From Flectobacillus longus (GTDB lineage Bacteria; Bacteroidota; Bacteroidia; Cytophagales; Spirosomataceae): 64,000 bases of DNA. The translations under genes and the position numbers were made by a program. Below the pieces are notes generated by a model. It saw only the letters and a program-made list of their open reading frames with translations, did no database searches and had not been told where the DNA came from. Within the stretch, counting starts at the first letter, position 1. Every line of letters begins with the position of its first letter. Shown here in pieces: positions 27,001-35,386 of the stretch. The stretch covers positions 62,001-126,000 of the forward strand of contig NZ_JASHIC010000013.1 of the NCBI RefSeq assembly GCF_030056705.1, written 5' to 3'.

Positions 27001-28540
27001 CCTCCGCCACCCTATTTTCAATGGTGTTATAGATGTCAAAAAAGGCTCTTTGTTTTTTGACTATCTCAAAACTACCTTGAATTTTGAAGATAAAATCCAC
27101 TTTGATGTCGATGAAATTTTTGCCAAGAAAATGACAGTTTATGACGACGAAGGCAATAAAGCGTCGCTAATGGGCGGGGTGTATTACGATGGTAGCAACA
27201 ACTTTTCGCTAGGATTGAACTTAAATCTATCACGCTTCAAATTACTAAATACCACCAAACGAGACAATAATCTTTATTACGGAACAGGATATGCCAGTGG
27301 CAAGGTATCCATAGACGGGCCGTTCAACAATATTGTGATTGATGCTAATTTGATTAGTGATAGAGGTACTCGACTATACATTCCTTTAGACAATGCACAA
27401 GATGCTGGAAGTCAAGAAGAAATAGAGTTTTTGGCAGCAAAAAATCCAGACGAAACCAAGAACGAGAAGAAGAAAAAAGAAGATACATCGAGTCGTATTC
27501 GAATGGATTTCAAATTTGAATTTACGCCTGATGCCTACGGAGAAGTACAGTTTGATAAGCAAACAGGCGACATTATGCGAGCCTACGGAGCGGGTAAAAT
27601 CAACTTAAAAATTGATACCAAGGGCGACTTCAGCATGACTGGCGACTATGCCCTTGATAGAGGAGATTACACATTTACTTTCCAGAATATTATCAATAAA
27701 AAATTCTCTATTCAAAGAGGTAGTCGCATTAGTTGGTCTGGCAATCCGTATGAGGCAATGCTTGATATTAGAGCAGCCTATACGCAAAATGTCAACTATT
27801 TGGGTTCTGTGATTGATACTGTTTCTACTGGCTCATCGACCTACAAAAACCGACCAGAATTTACTCGTCGATATCCTGTCGATGTCATTATTCAGTTGCG
27901 AGATAGATTATTACAACCAGCTATTAGTTTCGATTTGAAATTACATGATTATCCACAAAACCCAGAATTTAACTCAGGTGTAACGGCATTTCAAAACCGT
28001 ATTCGTACCGATGAACAAGAGCTCAACCGTCAGGTGAGCAATGTATTACTTTTGGGACAAATGGTATCCAATTCGGCCGCGGCCTTTGCTTCGGTCAATT
28101 TGGTCAATAACTTGATGGAATTAGCTTCTAATCAGTTGAGTAATGTATTTTCAAAAATTGACCAAAACCTCAATGTCGATTTAACTTTCAACGGAAGTGG
28201 CTTAAATCAAGATTTAATTAACAACCTACAGCTACGTTTTTCATACAACTTCAACGATAGGTTCAGAATCACCCGAAGTGGTGGTTTTACCACCGCATTA
28301 AACCAAACCAATGCACTATCCTTGATTGGTGACTGGTCTTTGGAGTGGTTTATTCAGCGTGATGGAAGTTTGCGTTTGAAGACCTATAACAGAAATGTAC
28401 AAACTTCTATATTAGGCACCTTAAACACTCAATATCAAACTTTTACATCTGGAGGAATGTCGATTCTTTATTCAAAAAGTTTTAATTACTTTTTCCCCAA
28501 CAAATACAAAAAGCTGGCTAATACAGGTAATAGCCAATAA
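24029..28540 (+). CDS. tamB: TamB/YtfN-like translocation and assembly module protein
   Basis: The 1503-residue protein has one N-terminal membrane anchor (about 13-33, VLYALVGVMILVVLLVSV), then a very long repetitive beta-rich body (AsmA/TamB-like), and a C-terminal TamB (DUF490) domain at about 1150-1480 (DYALDRGDYTFTFQNI, VDVIIQLRDRL). Such proteins span the periplasm and help outer-membrane protein insertion or lipid transport. No TamA-like Omp85 partner lies next to it. A Lys/Glu-rich linker (about 1142-1157) precedes the TamB domain. It is monocistronic. The symbol is by domain layout. Confidence 0.88.
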   Translation: MIFNALKISTKTVLYALVGVMILVVLLVSVLRTSYVQTQLAQYFAPKISAALGYPIEVDKVTIHFFDEATLEGVRVKDYQGYQMIDIEKLDLDFQLKSLVQDSTQNVLDYVRLFRPKVVLVIDKKGDLNIDEFIRRINKLTASKEPKPKNRKPSPFIIQEADIQDGIFTLNDESEPYLNSRKSFDHYHFTLHELEAHLNDFTLIRDTVSFKTTLKGYDRFSNTRIKELTTNFLISDTQMRFDNLLLKLNNSTVKNQILMSFKSQKDFKHWNSKVRMRANFDSTFVTSDDLGRFVNDMYEFKDSYHLNGKFDGIVNDFKLQNFDLYFGKKSKLRGDFAFKGLPSISKADMKLSMKKSHVQVEDLQNYIGPDPVKAIKKFGYVNFDGTFAGTISQFKTTGLLESELGKLDVDVSMVLKPESAKSTYSGLVKAHEFKIGTLLEETLLGNVSLNGKIEGHGFSWKDSELQFDGDINSLQFNKYDYKNVYVKGKLAKQLFDGRVIVNDTNLVFNLYGKVDLRNQKEQVDLFGKLTKANLRNLFFTKDDWRISTYLDVEFDGINVDKLKGGALLYHTVLGYNTRNLYVDTVRFTSKVLPQERLWSLESPQADVAFKGKFLPSKATQDLMQLVKEYSLYFVGNEQERNDYYTKKPYFVPLNYEIDYLLTLKDFYPFMALVYPEGKISKNTQFKGSFGIGSTSTFSLESKIDTLILGKNYQFYGSHIDLNSSKFYNSPSVLASVVLNSQKQKISILEPTEKFNLEASWGDDTSIRFTSKIRQQNTTNEATLNGTLGFMQEGISLKFNKSEFKVLDKHWQINPENLVTIVGKDLGAQNFMIANDDQYIALDGKISEDSTEAMNFKAKNFSLETLAPVVALNISGTVDADVTLKEVYKHINADSQLRIEGLTLDNFLIGNFEGSGIYDQEAHIVRLDYDLERLNNHILKFQGTYDPMQESNSLNLTANLNQTSLQILEPFTKGVFSNLKGTASGDLKITGNLRHPIFNGVIDVKKGSLFFDYLKTTLNFEDKIHFDVDEIFAKKMTVYDDEGNKASLMGGVYYDGSNNFSLGLNLNLSRFKLLNTTKRDNNLYYGTGYASGKVSIDGPFNNIVIDANLISDRGTRLYIPLDNAQDAGSQEEIEFLAAKNPDETKNEKKKKEDTSSRIRMDFKFEFTPDAYGEVQFDKQTGDIMRAYGAGKINLKIDTKGDFSMTGDYALDRGDYTFTFQNIINKKFSIQRGSRISWSGNPYEAMLDIRAAYTQNVNYLGSVIDTVSTGSSTYKNRPEFTRRYPVDVIIQLRDRLLQPAISFDLKLHDYPQNPEFNSGVTAFQNRIRTDEQELNRQVSNVLLLGQMVSNSAAAFASVNLVNNLMELASNQLSNVFSKIDQNLNVDLTFNGSGLNQDLINNLQLRFSYNFNDRFRITRSGGFTTALNQTNALSLIGDWSLEWFIQRDGSLRLKTYNRNVQTSILGTLNTQYQTFTSGGMSILYSKSFNYFFPNKYKKLANTGNSQ

Positions 28541-29018
28541 GGTCAGACTTTTGTCTAAACAGTCTTTTCTCAGTGCAATTTTACGTTATCATTATCTAAA
28601 TACTTTATTTTAAAATCATAGATAATGTTATCAAAAATAGAAAGTATAAATGGATTGCCTAATTTCAAACCATCTTCAAACTCTAACTAAATCTGTAAAA
28701 TTCACAAGCTTCTTTTGACTGCTCATATAAAGCCATTCAGCTAAACATACAATTAAGCATACTTCATACATTAGATAAACCTTAATTTATCATGTATTCT
28801 TAGGTCACCATCAAATGCGATTACATTTCCTACTTATCAAGTGACTAGATTTGTACGCAATACAAACAAAGTTTTTCGAAAATCTCAGAGTTATCAAAAT
28901 ACAGTTTAATTTTGCCTAATAAAAAGAGGTTTGCGGATTAATGATATGTTAAAGTTTAAAAATAGCTGATAACAAATACACCTACAACCTCCTCAATACC
29001 AGCACCACACCAATATTT
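28541..29018. other. Gene-free spacer
   Basis: This AT-rich stretch after the tamB-like gene has no credible frame, no clear terminator and no match to the repeat families seen elsewhere in the window. I see nothing further in it. Confidence 0.4.
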
Positions 29019-29612
29019 ATGACTTTAGGAATTTTGTTTTTGATTTTTGGGGCAATCGTTTTTATATTTTTTAAGGATAAAAATTCTCAGCAAGCCCCTC
29101 AGAAGTACGATGATTATAAGCCTGATTATACACCCTCCACAGATCACTCACTCAAATATGAAAAGGGTGAGGCTTTCGAAAAATATGTTGTTCAAAAGTT
29201 TTCTCGAAACTTATTTCGTGTCAAAGAATGGCGAGGTGATAAGTTTGTAAATGGACAATATGCCGAAACCACTACTTATCCTGACCTAACGTTCGAATTC
29301 AGTTTTCGAAATATCACTCAAACGTTTGCCGTAGAATGTAAATACCGTAGTGACTATTACCGTGATGGTATTGAGTGGTGCAAGCCTTATCAACTCGAAA
29401 ATTATAAGCACTATGCACAACGTTTTCGTATTCCAGTATTTGTGGTGATTGGCGTAGGTTATTCACCTTACGAGCCCGACGAATTATTTGTGATTCCACT
29501 AAAGGCTTTACAAGATACTTTTGTAACCAAGTATTTTTTGAAAGGCTACCAAAAATATAACTTTCACGAATCAAATTTCTATTTTGATCCACAAACACGT
29601 GATTTACGCTGA
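29019..29612 (+). CDS. Membrane-anchored PD-(D/E)XK nuclease-like protein
   Basis: The 197-residue protein has one N-terminal membrane helix (about 2-18, TLGILFLIFGAIVFIFF), a polar linker, then a restriction-endonuclease-like domain. The candidate catalytic pattern is Glu51 in GEAFEKYVVQKF, Asp89 in TYPDLTFEF and Glu106-x-Lys108 in FAVECKYR, the order and spacing of PD-(D/E)XK enzymes. The domain should face the cytosol, but topology is not certain. No characterised relative is recognised; it could be a nuclease for damaged or foreign DNA. It is followed by an exonuclease gene. Confidence 0.65.
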   Translation: MTLGILFLIFGAIVFIFFKDKNSQQAPQKYDDYKPDYTPSTDHSLKYEKGEAFEKYVVQKFSRNLFRVKEWRGDKFVNGQYAETTTYPDLTFEFSFRNITQTFAVECKYRSDYYRDGIEWCKPYQLENYKHYAQRFRIPVFVVIGVGYSPYEPDELFVIPLKALQDTFVTKYFLKGYQKYNFHESNFYFDPQTRDLR

Positions 29613-29634
29613 TTAGATATACTTTTCGGCTTCT

Positions 29635-29668
29635 TTTGCTTAGTCTTTAGATGCTTCTCTTAAATTTG
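29635..29668 (+). promoter_or_regulatory. Promoter of the exonuclease gene
   Basis: TTTG at 29635-29638 and TAAATTTG at 29661-29668, 22 bases apart, match the Bacteroidota -33/-7 pattern. Transcription would start near 29675, which argues for a start codon further in. Confidence 0.5.
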
Positions 29669-29729
29669 TAGTTTGCCTTTATTAATAAGGCAAATTATGA
29701 GATTTTTTACAAACCTAATATTAAATCGT

Positions 29730-30326
29730 ATGCCTTATTTGATACTCGATTTAGAAATGTCTGGTCAAGAAGCCGGCTACCATGACATCATTCAGATTGG
29801 CGCTGTTTTGGCGGATAATGATTGGAAAGTGCTTTCTAAATTTGAAACGCTCGTATATCCAGATAACGAAGAAACTTTTTCGAGTTATTCTGAAAAAATT
29901 CATGGTATTTCACTCGAAGATCTGGAAGATGCGCCTTCGTCGTATGATGCTTTAGAAGACTTTGAGACATGGATACGCAAAACACTTCGTCGTGACAGTC
30001 ATGAACGCTTACATGATGTGGTTATCTGTGGGCAAAGTGTCATCAACGATATCAATTTTCTAAAGGCTAGCTATGACGACCTCAATATTGATTGGCCGTT
30101 TTCATTCAAGTTAGTTGATTTGCTAAGTATTTCGGTATTGATGTTTCAGGTTTTTGAAAACAACAAAATGAAAACGCCACAATCTTACAGTCTCAAGTCT
30201 GTAGCAGATTATTTTGGGATTCATCGCCAAGACCAAGTACATAATGCTTTGGAAGATGCAGATATCACTTTTCAGTGTTTTAAAAAGTATTTTGAACTTG
30301 CAAAGCAACTACAATTTCAAGCATAA
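29730..30326 (+). CDS. DEDDh 3'-5' exonuclease
   Basis: I choose ATG 29730 (MPYLILDLEMSG), which opens directly on the first catalytic motif and gives 198 residues; an ATG at 29697 adds eleven residues and is possible. DEDDh residues are visible as DLEMSG (Asp and Glu), a middle Asp in CGQSVINDINFL, and QVHNALEDADITFQCF (His and Asp). Relatives include the epsilon proofreading subunit, RNase T and oligoribonuclease. The substrate (DNA or RNA) is unknown. It lies 117 bases after the PD-(D/E)XK-like gene and has its own promoter. Confidence 0.85.
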   Translation: MPYLILDLEMSGQEAGYHDIIQIGAVLADNDWKVLSKFETLVYPDNEETFSSYSEKIHGISLEDLEDAPSSYDALEDFETWIRKTLRRDSHERLHDVVICGQSVINDINFLKASYDDLNIDWPFSFKLVDLLSISVLMFQVFENNKMKTPQSYSLKSVADYFGIHRQDQVHNALEDADITFQCFKKYFELAKQLQFQA

Positions 30327-30468
30327 TTCATAGGTTATAGCTGTTTTTAATATGTTGGTGCATTTTTTTACGAAAAAAAATCATTTTTTTTCATCTCCAT
30401 TTTAATCAGATAATGAGAGAGTTATAGTAACCATTACAAAAAACTTTCATAAAACTGCTTAAGGTGCA

Positions 30469-30499
30469 TTTGCATTGTAAGAAATAAGTACTAATTTTG
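30469..30499 (+). promoter_or_regulatory. Promoter of tRNA-Asp
   Basis: TTTG (30469-30472) and TAATTTTG (30492-30499) are 19 bases apart, an excellent match to the Bacteroidota consensus. The mature tRNA begins 12 bases after the -7 box. Confidence 0.75.
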
Positions 30500-30511
30500 C
30501 ATCAACAAAAC

Positions 30512-30585
30512 GGTTTGGTAGTTCAGTTGGTTAGAATACATGCCTGTCACGCATGGGGTCGCGGGTTCGAGTCCCGTCCAGACCG
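30512..30585 (+). tRNA. tRNA-Asp (anticodon GTC)
   Basis: The 74-base cloverleaf has acceptor arms GGTTTGG/CCAGACC (one G-T pair), a D-loop (AGTTCAGTTGGTTAGAA), an anticodon loop with GTC in CCTGTCACG, and a T arm GCGGGTTCGAGTCCCG. The discriminator is G. The 3' CCA is not encoded. It is very close to E. coli tRNA-Asp in the D, anticodon and T arms. It is transcribed alone from its own promoter to its own terminator. Confidence 0.98.
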
Positions 30586-30586
30586 C

Positions 30587-30620
30587 AAAAGCTCAGAAAG
30601 AAATTTCTGAGCTTTTTTTT
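30587..30620. terminator. Terminator of tRNA-Asp, probably two-way
   Basis: AAAAGCTCAGAAA and complement flank a four-base loop and are followed by TTTTTTTT. It can also end transcripts of the convergent TSP3 gene. Confidence 0.9.
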
Positions 30621-30658
30621 GTTTCTTTATCTAGAATCTCAATTATTAATCACTTTGC

Positions 30659-33238
30659 TTAATTAGCAGTGATTTTAGTTTCTACAATATTATTATCTAC
30701 ACGCCCCTCTCCTCCCGAACCGTAAAGAATCGTTACTGTAATATTTTGACTGGTATTTGATGGAATTCCTTCTCTTCGAGTAACTGTAAACCCTATTTTC
30801 TTAAAGCTATTTTGAGGAATACTAATTCCAGGTTTTGCCATCACTATGATAAAGTTGGTATTTTCTGAGAATATCCAATCACTGTTGCTATTAGTAGAGC
30901 CTCCCATAACATCAGACGTTCCTGTGTTGATAGAATAAGTAATATCAAACCCTGAGATTTTTGTAATTCTAAATCCAGTGATATTCCCTGACATATTTTG
31001 GACATTGTTTTTTTCAAAAACATTTACAATAATATCTTTTGCATTAAAAGACCCCGTAAATTCTAAGTTATTAATTTCGGTAGTAGGGGTCAGGTCTGGA
31101 ATAGGTGCATCTTTCCAGTCACTAGATGAACCATCAGATACATTTGGAACACCATCTCCGTCGGTATCACAGTTACCTGTACAATCGATTTTGCCATCGT
31201 CGTCCAAATCCCAATTAGGGTTTAGACCAGCTTCTAAAAGATCCGAAATTCCATTATTATCACTATCTACATCATAGGGATTAGGTTTACCATCAAGGTC
31301 GGTATCTGGTGGTATTAGCCCTAACCCTCCAGCCGCTGCTAATGGCACTCCTTGCGGATTAACGGGACCATCTATCATTCCATCTTCATTCAAATCTATA
31401 CCCAAAGTTTCGGCTACATCTCTGATACCATCATTATCACTATCTAAGTCAATTTGATTAGGAGTGCCATCTTCATCGGTATCTGCATTGGTTTGTGCAT
31501 TTTCTACGGTATCTAGAATACCATCATTATCATCGTCCAAATCTGTTACATCTGCTAAACCGTCGTTATCCGTATCTAGAGGACAACCATCTGGTGCAAT
31601 ACCTACTACGAGTGGACAGGCATCTATTTTGTCATTGTAACCGTCACCATCTGTATCTGGATTCTTAGGATTAGTGGCGGTCACATCAGCGATACCATCG
31701 TTATTAGGGTCTATTTCTTCTTTGTTGATAAGTCCATCGCCATCACAATCCAAGGTTTTCCATGCCAATGTTGTAGAAGCGTACACTTGGTCAATGGTAT
31801 TATAACTACATCCATCCTTAGGATTAGTATTATCGAGGATAGTCAAGGCATTATTATCTATGCCTATAAGCTCCTTGTAATTATTTACGCCATCCCCGTC
31901 ACAGTCGGTATTTTGCCATAATGTGGAAGTATTAGCTAATATTTGATTGGCGGCATTGTAGCTACATCCATCTGTATAATTTGTACCATCTGCTATCTCT
32001 TGAGTATTTGAAACTCCGTCACCATCCATATCTGGGTCAGATTCTCGATAATCCGGGGTACCTGAGTTATTTATATCTGGGGCGGTTGGACTACCAGCAT
32101 CACCATAACTGGTAGACCCATCGACTGTGACAATAATTCCGTCGGCATCGAGGTCTATAATACTATCAATCTTACCATCGCCATTCATATCCAAAGCTGT
32201 GGCATTAGTAATGCCACTTTCGAGTAAGTCTGATAGGCCATCGTTATCGCTATCTAAGTCTAGATAATCTGCTCCTGTTGTACCATCGCTATTGAGAGGA
32301 ACAGGGTCGCTAGTATCACCCCAATTGGCGCTTCCATCGGCACTACTCATAATACCGTCAAGGTCACTATCGGTTCCATCAACAATTCCGTCACCATTGG
32401 CATCAATCAATTCTACATTACCATTTTCTATGATATCATTAATTCCATCATTGTCACTATCTAAGTCATACGGATTTTTGCGAGTATCTAAGTCTGTATC
32501 GAACAATGCCAAACCAGTGCCAGCACTTGCAGGTATTCCCGTTACGCCAACAACACCATCTGCAATTCCGTCAAAATCGGCATCGGTACCTCCTCCTTCG
32601 ATTACGTCATTGATACCATCGTTGTCGCTATCCAAGTCAATTCGATTAGGAATACCATCGCCATCGGTATCTGTATTTATTTGTGTATTTTCGACAGTAT
32701 CCAAAATACCATCGTTATCATCATCCAAATCAAGGCTATCTGCAACACCATCGTTATCAGTATCAAGATATACTGTGATAGACGTTGTACTATTGTCGTT
32801 ACCAGATAGATTACCTGTCGTTTGCGGACCATTAAATCCTAGTGTTCCAGTGATGGTTAGCGGACCTCCAATGTTTACACCCGTATAACCAATCTCTATT
32901 TGACTACAAGTGCCTGGAGCAATAGGTAAGTTATTTTCTAAACGAATAGTCTGACCATCATTGGCCAATATAGTCCATCCTGTAATATTAATAGGAACAA
33001 CCGAAGTACCAACCAAAGAGCTTGGCAAGCTAATAAGGGGTCTTAATTTATTAGATACAGCCGTTCGGGTACCTCCATCGTTGTTGCAAATATCAATTGT
33101 GACTCGCCCAATACTAGAGCCTTTGGCTACAGCAGCAGGTTGATTCAAAATATTTATACTAACATCTTGGGCGGCCGCTTTTTCAGCAATACAGATGAAA
33201 ATAGCACAGAATAATACTACTCTTGGCAAAATGTACAT
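30659..33238 (-). CDS. Secreted thrombospondin type 3 repeat protein
   Basis: The 859-residue protein starts with a signal peptide (MYILPRVVLFCAIFICI, cleavage probably after KAAAQ near 24). An N-terminal beta-rich domain (about 25-155) is followed by roughly 500 residues of calcium-binding TSP3 repeats, with many copies of DxDxDGxxDxxDxD such as DLDSDNDGINDVIE. A C-terminal beta domain follows (about 740-859). TSP3 arrays form stiff Ca2+-bound stalks in adhesins and cell-surface proteins. No OmpA domain or type IX sorting tail is seen at the end, so the way it is held or secreted is unclear. Confidence 0.85.
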   Translation of the reverse strand: MYILPRVVLFCAIFICIAEKAAAQDVSINILNQPAAVAKGSSIGRVTIDICNNDGGTRTAVSNKLRPLISLPSSLVGTSVVPINITGWTILANDGQTIRLENNLPIAPGTCSQIEIGYTGVNIGGPLTITGTLGFNGPQTTGNLSGNDNSTTSITVYLDTDNDGVADSLDLDDDNDGILDTVENTQINTDTDGDGIPNRIDLDSDNDGINDVIEGGGTDADFDGIADGVVGVTGIPASAGTGLALFDTDLDTRKNPYDLDSDNDGINDIIENGNVELIDANGDGIVDGTDSDLDGIMSSADGSANWGDTSDPVPLNSDGTTGADYLDLDSDNDGLSDLLESGITNATALDMNGDGKIDSIIDLDADGIIVTVDGSTSYGDAGSPTAPDINNSGTPDYRESDPDMDGDGVSNTQEIADGTNYTDGCSYNAANQILANTSTLWQNTDCDGDGVNNYKELIGIDNNALTILDNTNPKDGCSYNTIDQVYASTTLAWKTLDCDGDGLINKEEIDPNNDGIADVTATNPKNPDTDGDGYNDKIDACPLVVGIAPDGCPLDTDNDGLADVTDLDDDNDGILDTVENAQTNADTDEDGTPNQIDLDSDNDGIRDVAETLGIDLNEDGMIDGPVNPQGVPLAAAGGLGLIPPDTDLDGKPNPYDVDSDNNGISDLLEAGLNPNWDLDDDGKIDCTGNCDTDGDGVPNVSDGSSSDWKDAPIPDLTPTTEINNLEFTGSFNAKDIIVNVFEKNNVQNMSGNITGFRITKISGFDITYSINTGTSDVMGGSTNSNSDWIFSENTNFIIVMAKPGISIPQNSFKKIGFTVTRREGIPSNTSQNITVTILYGSGGEGRVDNNIVETKITAN

Positions 33239-33848
33239 AGTAGAGAGATTGTTTGGTAAAATAAAAGGGTATGTCTCTTCCTTAAATGGATAGTATCCAA
33301 CAAGGACATTTGTGCAACTAAGATGTGTAGGTTATGGTAGGAGAAGCATTAATCAATTTGAAGACAACCAAACCAATAGTAAAATCTACTTAGCACATTT
33401 TTTTGACACTATTTCAAACATATATTAGGGCTATTGTTATTTTCGTAATACATTTTAGTTCACCAAATATGACAATAGACTCAGTAAATTCAGTACGGCG
33501 GTTAAGTTAACTGAATAACTTTAAAGTTTGGTGTAAGGATAAGCAAACATTACCCTGAATATTCTTCACTTATATCAATCAGCAATATGATGCTTATAAC
33601 AATATTCGTGCCGTAGTTCTCAGTTTATTTTCAAGGATTTAGCATGTATATCAAATTACCATTTTATATAAAGATATTCTCAAATAGTAATTTGTATTTA
33701 TAATAATTACTAAGCATTTTTCGAAAAAAGTCTCGATATTTTTAATATTTTTTTCTATTCATGAATCCTCAAAAGAGCCTTTTATTTCAAACAATTTCCT
33801 GATTATTGGCTTACATCATCTATCTTCACGGCAAAAAACATCTAAAAT
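33239..33848. other. Gene-free 610-base spacer between divergent genes
   Basis: Both flanking genes point away from this AT-rich stretch, so it must hold two promoters. I found no good -33/-7 pair, repeat or coding frame. It is unusually long for this neighbourhood, but nothing else stands out. Confidence 0.4.
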
Positions 33849-34187
33849 ATGTCTGTTACTTCTTTAATTGAAAAAATAAAAACTAATCCTGAAACTATCG
33901 AATTTCAGGAAGTAATTGCGGTAATTGATGCCTCATACCAATTCCAACCAACAAAATTTCGTAATGGAAATACCATTAACGAAGCGGGTCAAAACTCTGG
34001 CTCGTGCAAAGTATTTTCATTTGCCAAACTCAATGCTTTGAGTCAAGAAGAAACCTTAGCGTGTTTTGGTGCATTTTATCGTAATGATGTTTTGCAGAAT
34101 CCAGCGGGAACAGACCATCGAAATATCCGTAATTTTATCCAATTTGGCTGGGATGGTATTGAGTTTGAAGGACAAGCATTGCAGTAA
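33849..34187 (+). CDS. HopJ-family protein
   Basis: This 112-residue protein is a full-length match to the HopJ type III effector family as I recall it. Marks are FRNGNTINEAGQNSGSCKVF, SQEETLACFG and the ending NIRNFIQFGWDGIEFEG. Despite the name, the family is widespread in non-pathogens without type III secretion, and no such system is visible here. The true function is unknown; a small cytosolic housekeeping role is likely. It is followed by a long-loop hairpin and an arginyltransferase-like gene. Confidence 0.88.
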   Translation: MSVTSLIEKIKTNPETIEFQEVIAVIDASYQFQPTKFRNGNTINEAGQNSGSCKVFSFAKLNALSQEETLACFGAFYRNDVLQNPAGTDHRNIRNFIQFGWDGIEFEGQALQ

Positions 34188-34200
34188 ATAAGCTTCAAAA

Positions 34201-34266
34201 TATGGCTATCGACGTGATTTTGGATAAATTTGATGACAAATCTGTACTTCAAAGTCGATAGCCATA
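34201..34266. other. Thirteen-base inverted repeat
   Basis: TATGGCTATCGAC (34201-34213) and its exact complement (34254-34266) enclose 40 bases after the HopJ gene. There is no T run, so ordinary termination is doubtful. Confidence 0.5.
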
Positions 34267-34299
34267 GCCAATATCTAATGGCCTTTGGATTAAAATCCT

Positions 34300-34307
34300 T
34301 AAATTTG
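34300..34307 (+). promoter_or_regulatory. Possible -7 box (TAAATTTG)
   Basis: TAAATTTG lies 24 bases before the arginyltransferase-like start and fits TAnnTTTG. A TTTG at 34284 is too close to be a normal -33 box. Confidence 0.4.
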
Positions 34308-34330
34308 TGTGTTAACTACTATTAAAAGAA

Positions 34331-35386
34331 ATGTTTGCAGAAATTGAAAACCCTTTGTTTATTGATGCCCATGAACTTGACCATTATCTGGCCGATGGGT
34401 GGTTTAGAATGGGGCAAAGTATTTTTACGACAAACTTTCTAAAATTTAACCATGTATTCTACAGTGCGCTTTGGCTTAGAATAAACCTTCTCGAAGCAGA
34501 ATTTCCTACAACCAAAAGTAAACTTCAAAAACTCAATAGTAAATTTGACGTTGAAATTCAGCCCGCTAAAATCAAACCGATTCAAGAGGCTCTATTTGAT
34601 AAATATCGTAGCCATATAACTTTCGAAACCTCGAATTCTTTAGAACAATTACTTTTTAATAATACAAAAAGAGACATTTTTAATGCTTACGAAGTCAATG
34701 TTTATGACCAAGAAAAACTCATTGCTACAGGTTTTTTTGATTTAGGACATGATAGCAGTGCAGGTATCTCTTGTTTTTACGATCCCGATTACAAAAAACA
34801 TAGTCTTGGCAAATACTTGATGTTTCTGAAAATAGACTTCTGTACTAAACGTGGGCTAACGTTTTTTTATCCAGGCTATTTTGTACCAGGGTATCGTCTT
34901 TTTGATTATAAGCTCGATCTTGCTAAAACAGCCATGGAATTCCTTGATTTTCGAGATAATCAATGGTATCCTATTTCAGCGTTTTCGGCTAGTAATACAC
35001 CTTTGGTCGAGATTCAAGAACGCTTACAAGAACTTCAAAGGTTAATTGAACAAGCTGGACAAATCAGCAAAGTATGTCATTATGAATACTTTGATGCCAA
35101 TCTAGTACCTTCTCTCAATGGATTAGGCTTACTTGACCACCCTGTTATGCTAGTATGCTTTGAAAGACAGCCCAATCAAATTAACCCTATCGTACTTTAT
35201 GATATTCGTAAAAAGCATTATCAACTTTGGCTTTGCAATAGTGTTTATAGTATGACCTACGAGGCAGAATATGATGATTTTTATGGCGAACACTTACTAC
35301 ATCCTTTCCGTCATCTTGTCAGCTGTGATTCGGCTGAGGCCATGGCACAGGTGGTAACCACAGCACTAGTCAAAGTCGAGGATTAA
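34331..35386 (+). CDS. Arginyl/leucyl-tRNA-protein transferase-like protein lacking the cysteine cluster
   Basis: The 351-residue protein resembles ATE/Bpt N-end-rule transferases, which add an amino acid from tRNA to protein N-termini. GWFRMGQSIF matches the N-domain, and the GNAT-like C-domain shows CFYDPDYKKHSLGKYLMFLK and YFVPGY. The region after GQSIF, where ATE enzymes carry a cysteine cluster that binds iron-sulfur or heme, has no cysteines (TTNFLKFNHVFYSALWLRI). It may be an altered transferase or a divergent Bacteroidota branch. About 130 C-terminal residues are not recognised. Confidence 0.7.
   Translation: MFAEIENPLFIDAHELDHYLADGWFRMGQSIFTTNFLKFNHVFYSALWLRINLLEAEFPTTKSKLQKLNSKFDVEIQPAKIKPIQEALFDKYRSHITFETSNSLEQLLFNNTKRDIFNAYEVNVYDQEKLIATGFFDLGHDSSAGISCFYDPDYKKHSLGKYLMFLKIDFCTKRGLTFFYPGYFVPGYRLFDYKLDLAKTAMEFLDFRDNQWYPISAFSASNTPLVEIQERLQELQRLIEQAGQISKVCHYEYFDANLVPSLNGLGLLDHPVMLVCFERQPNQINPIVLYDIRKKHYQLWLCNSVYSMTYEAEYDDFYGEHLLHPFRHLVSCDSAEAMAQVVTTALVKVED

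Noticed and set aside
32292-32888. 198-codon Ser/Pro-rich plus-strand frame
   Set aside because: It is the antisense of the Asp/Gly-rich TSP3 repeats; the codon repeats produce an open frame by chance.
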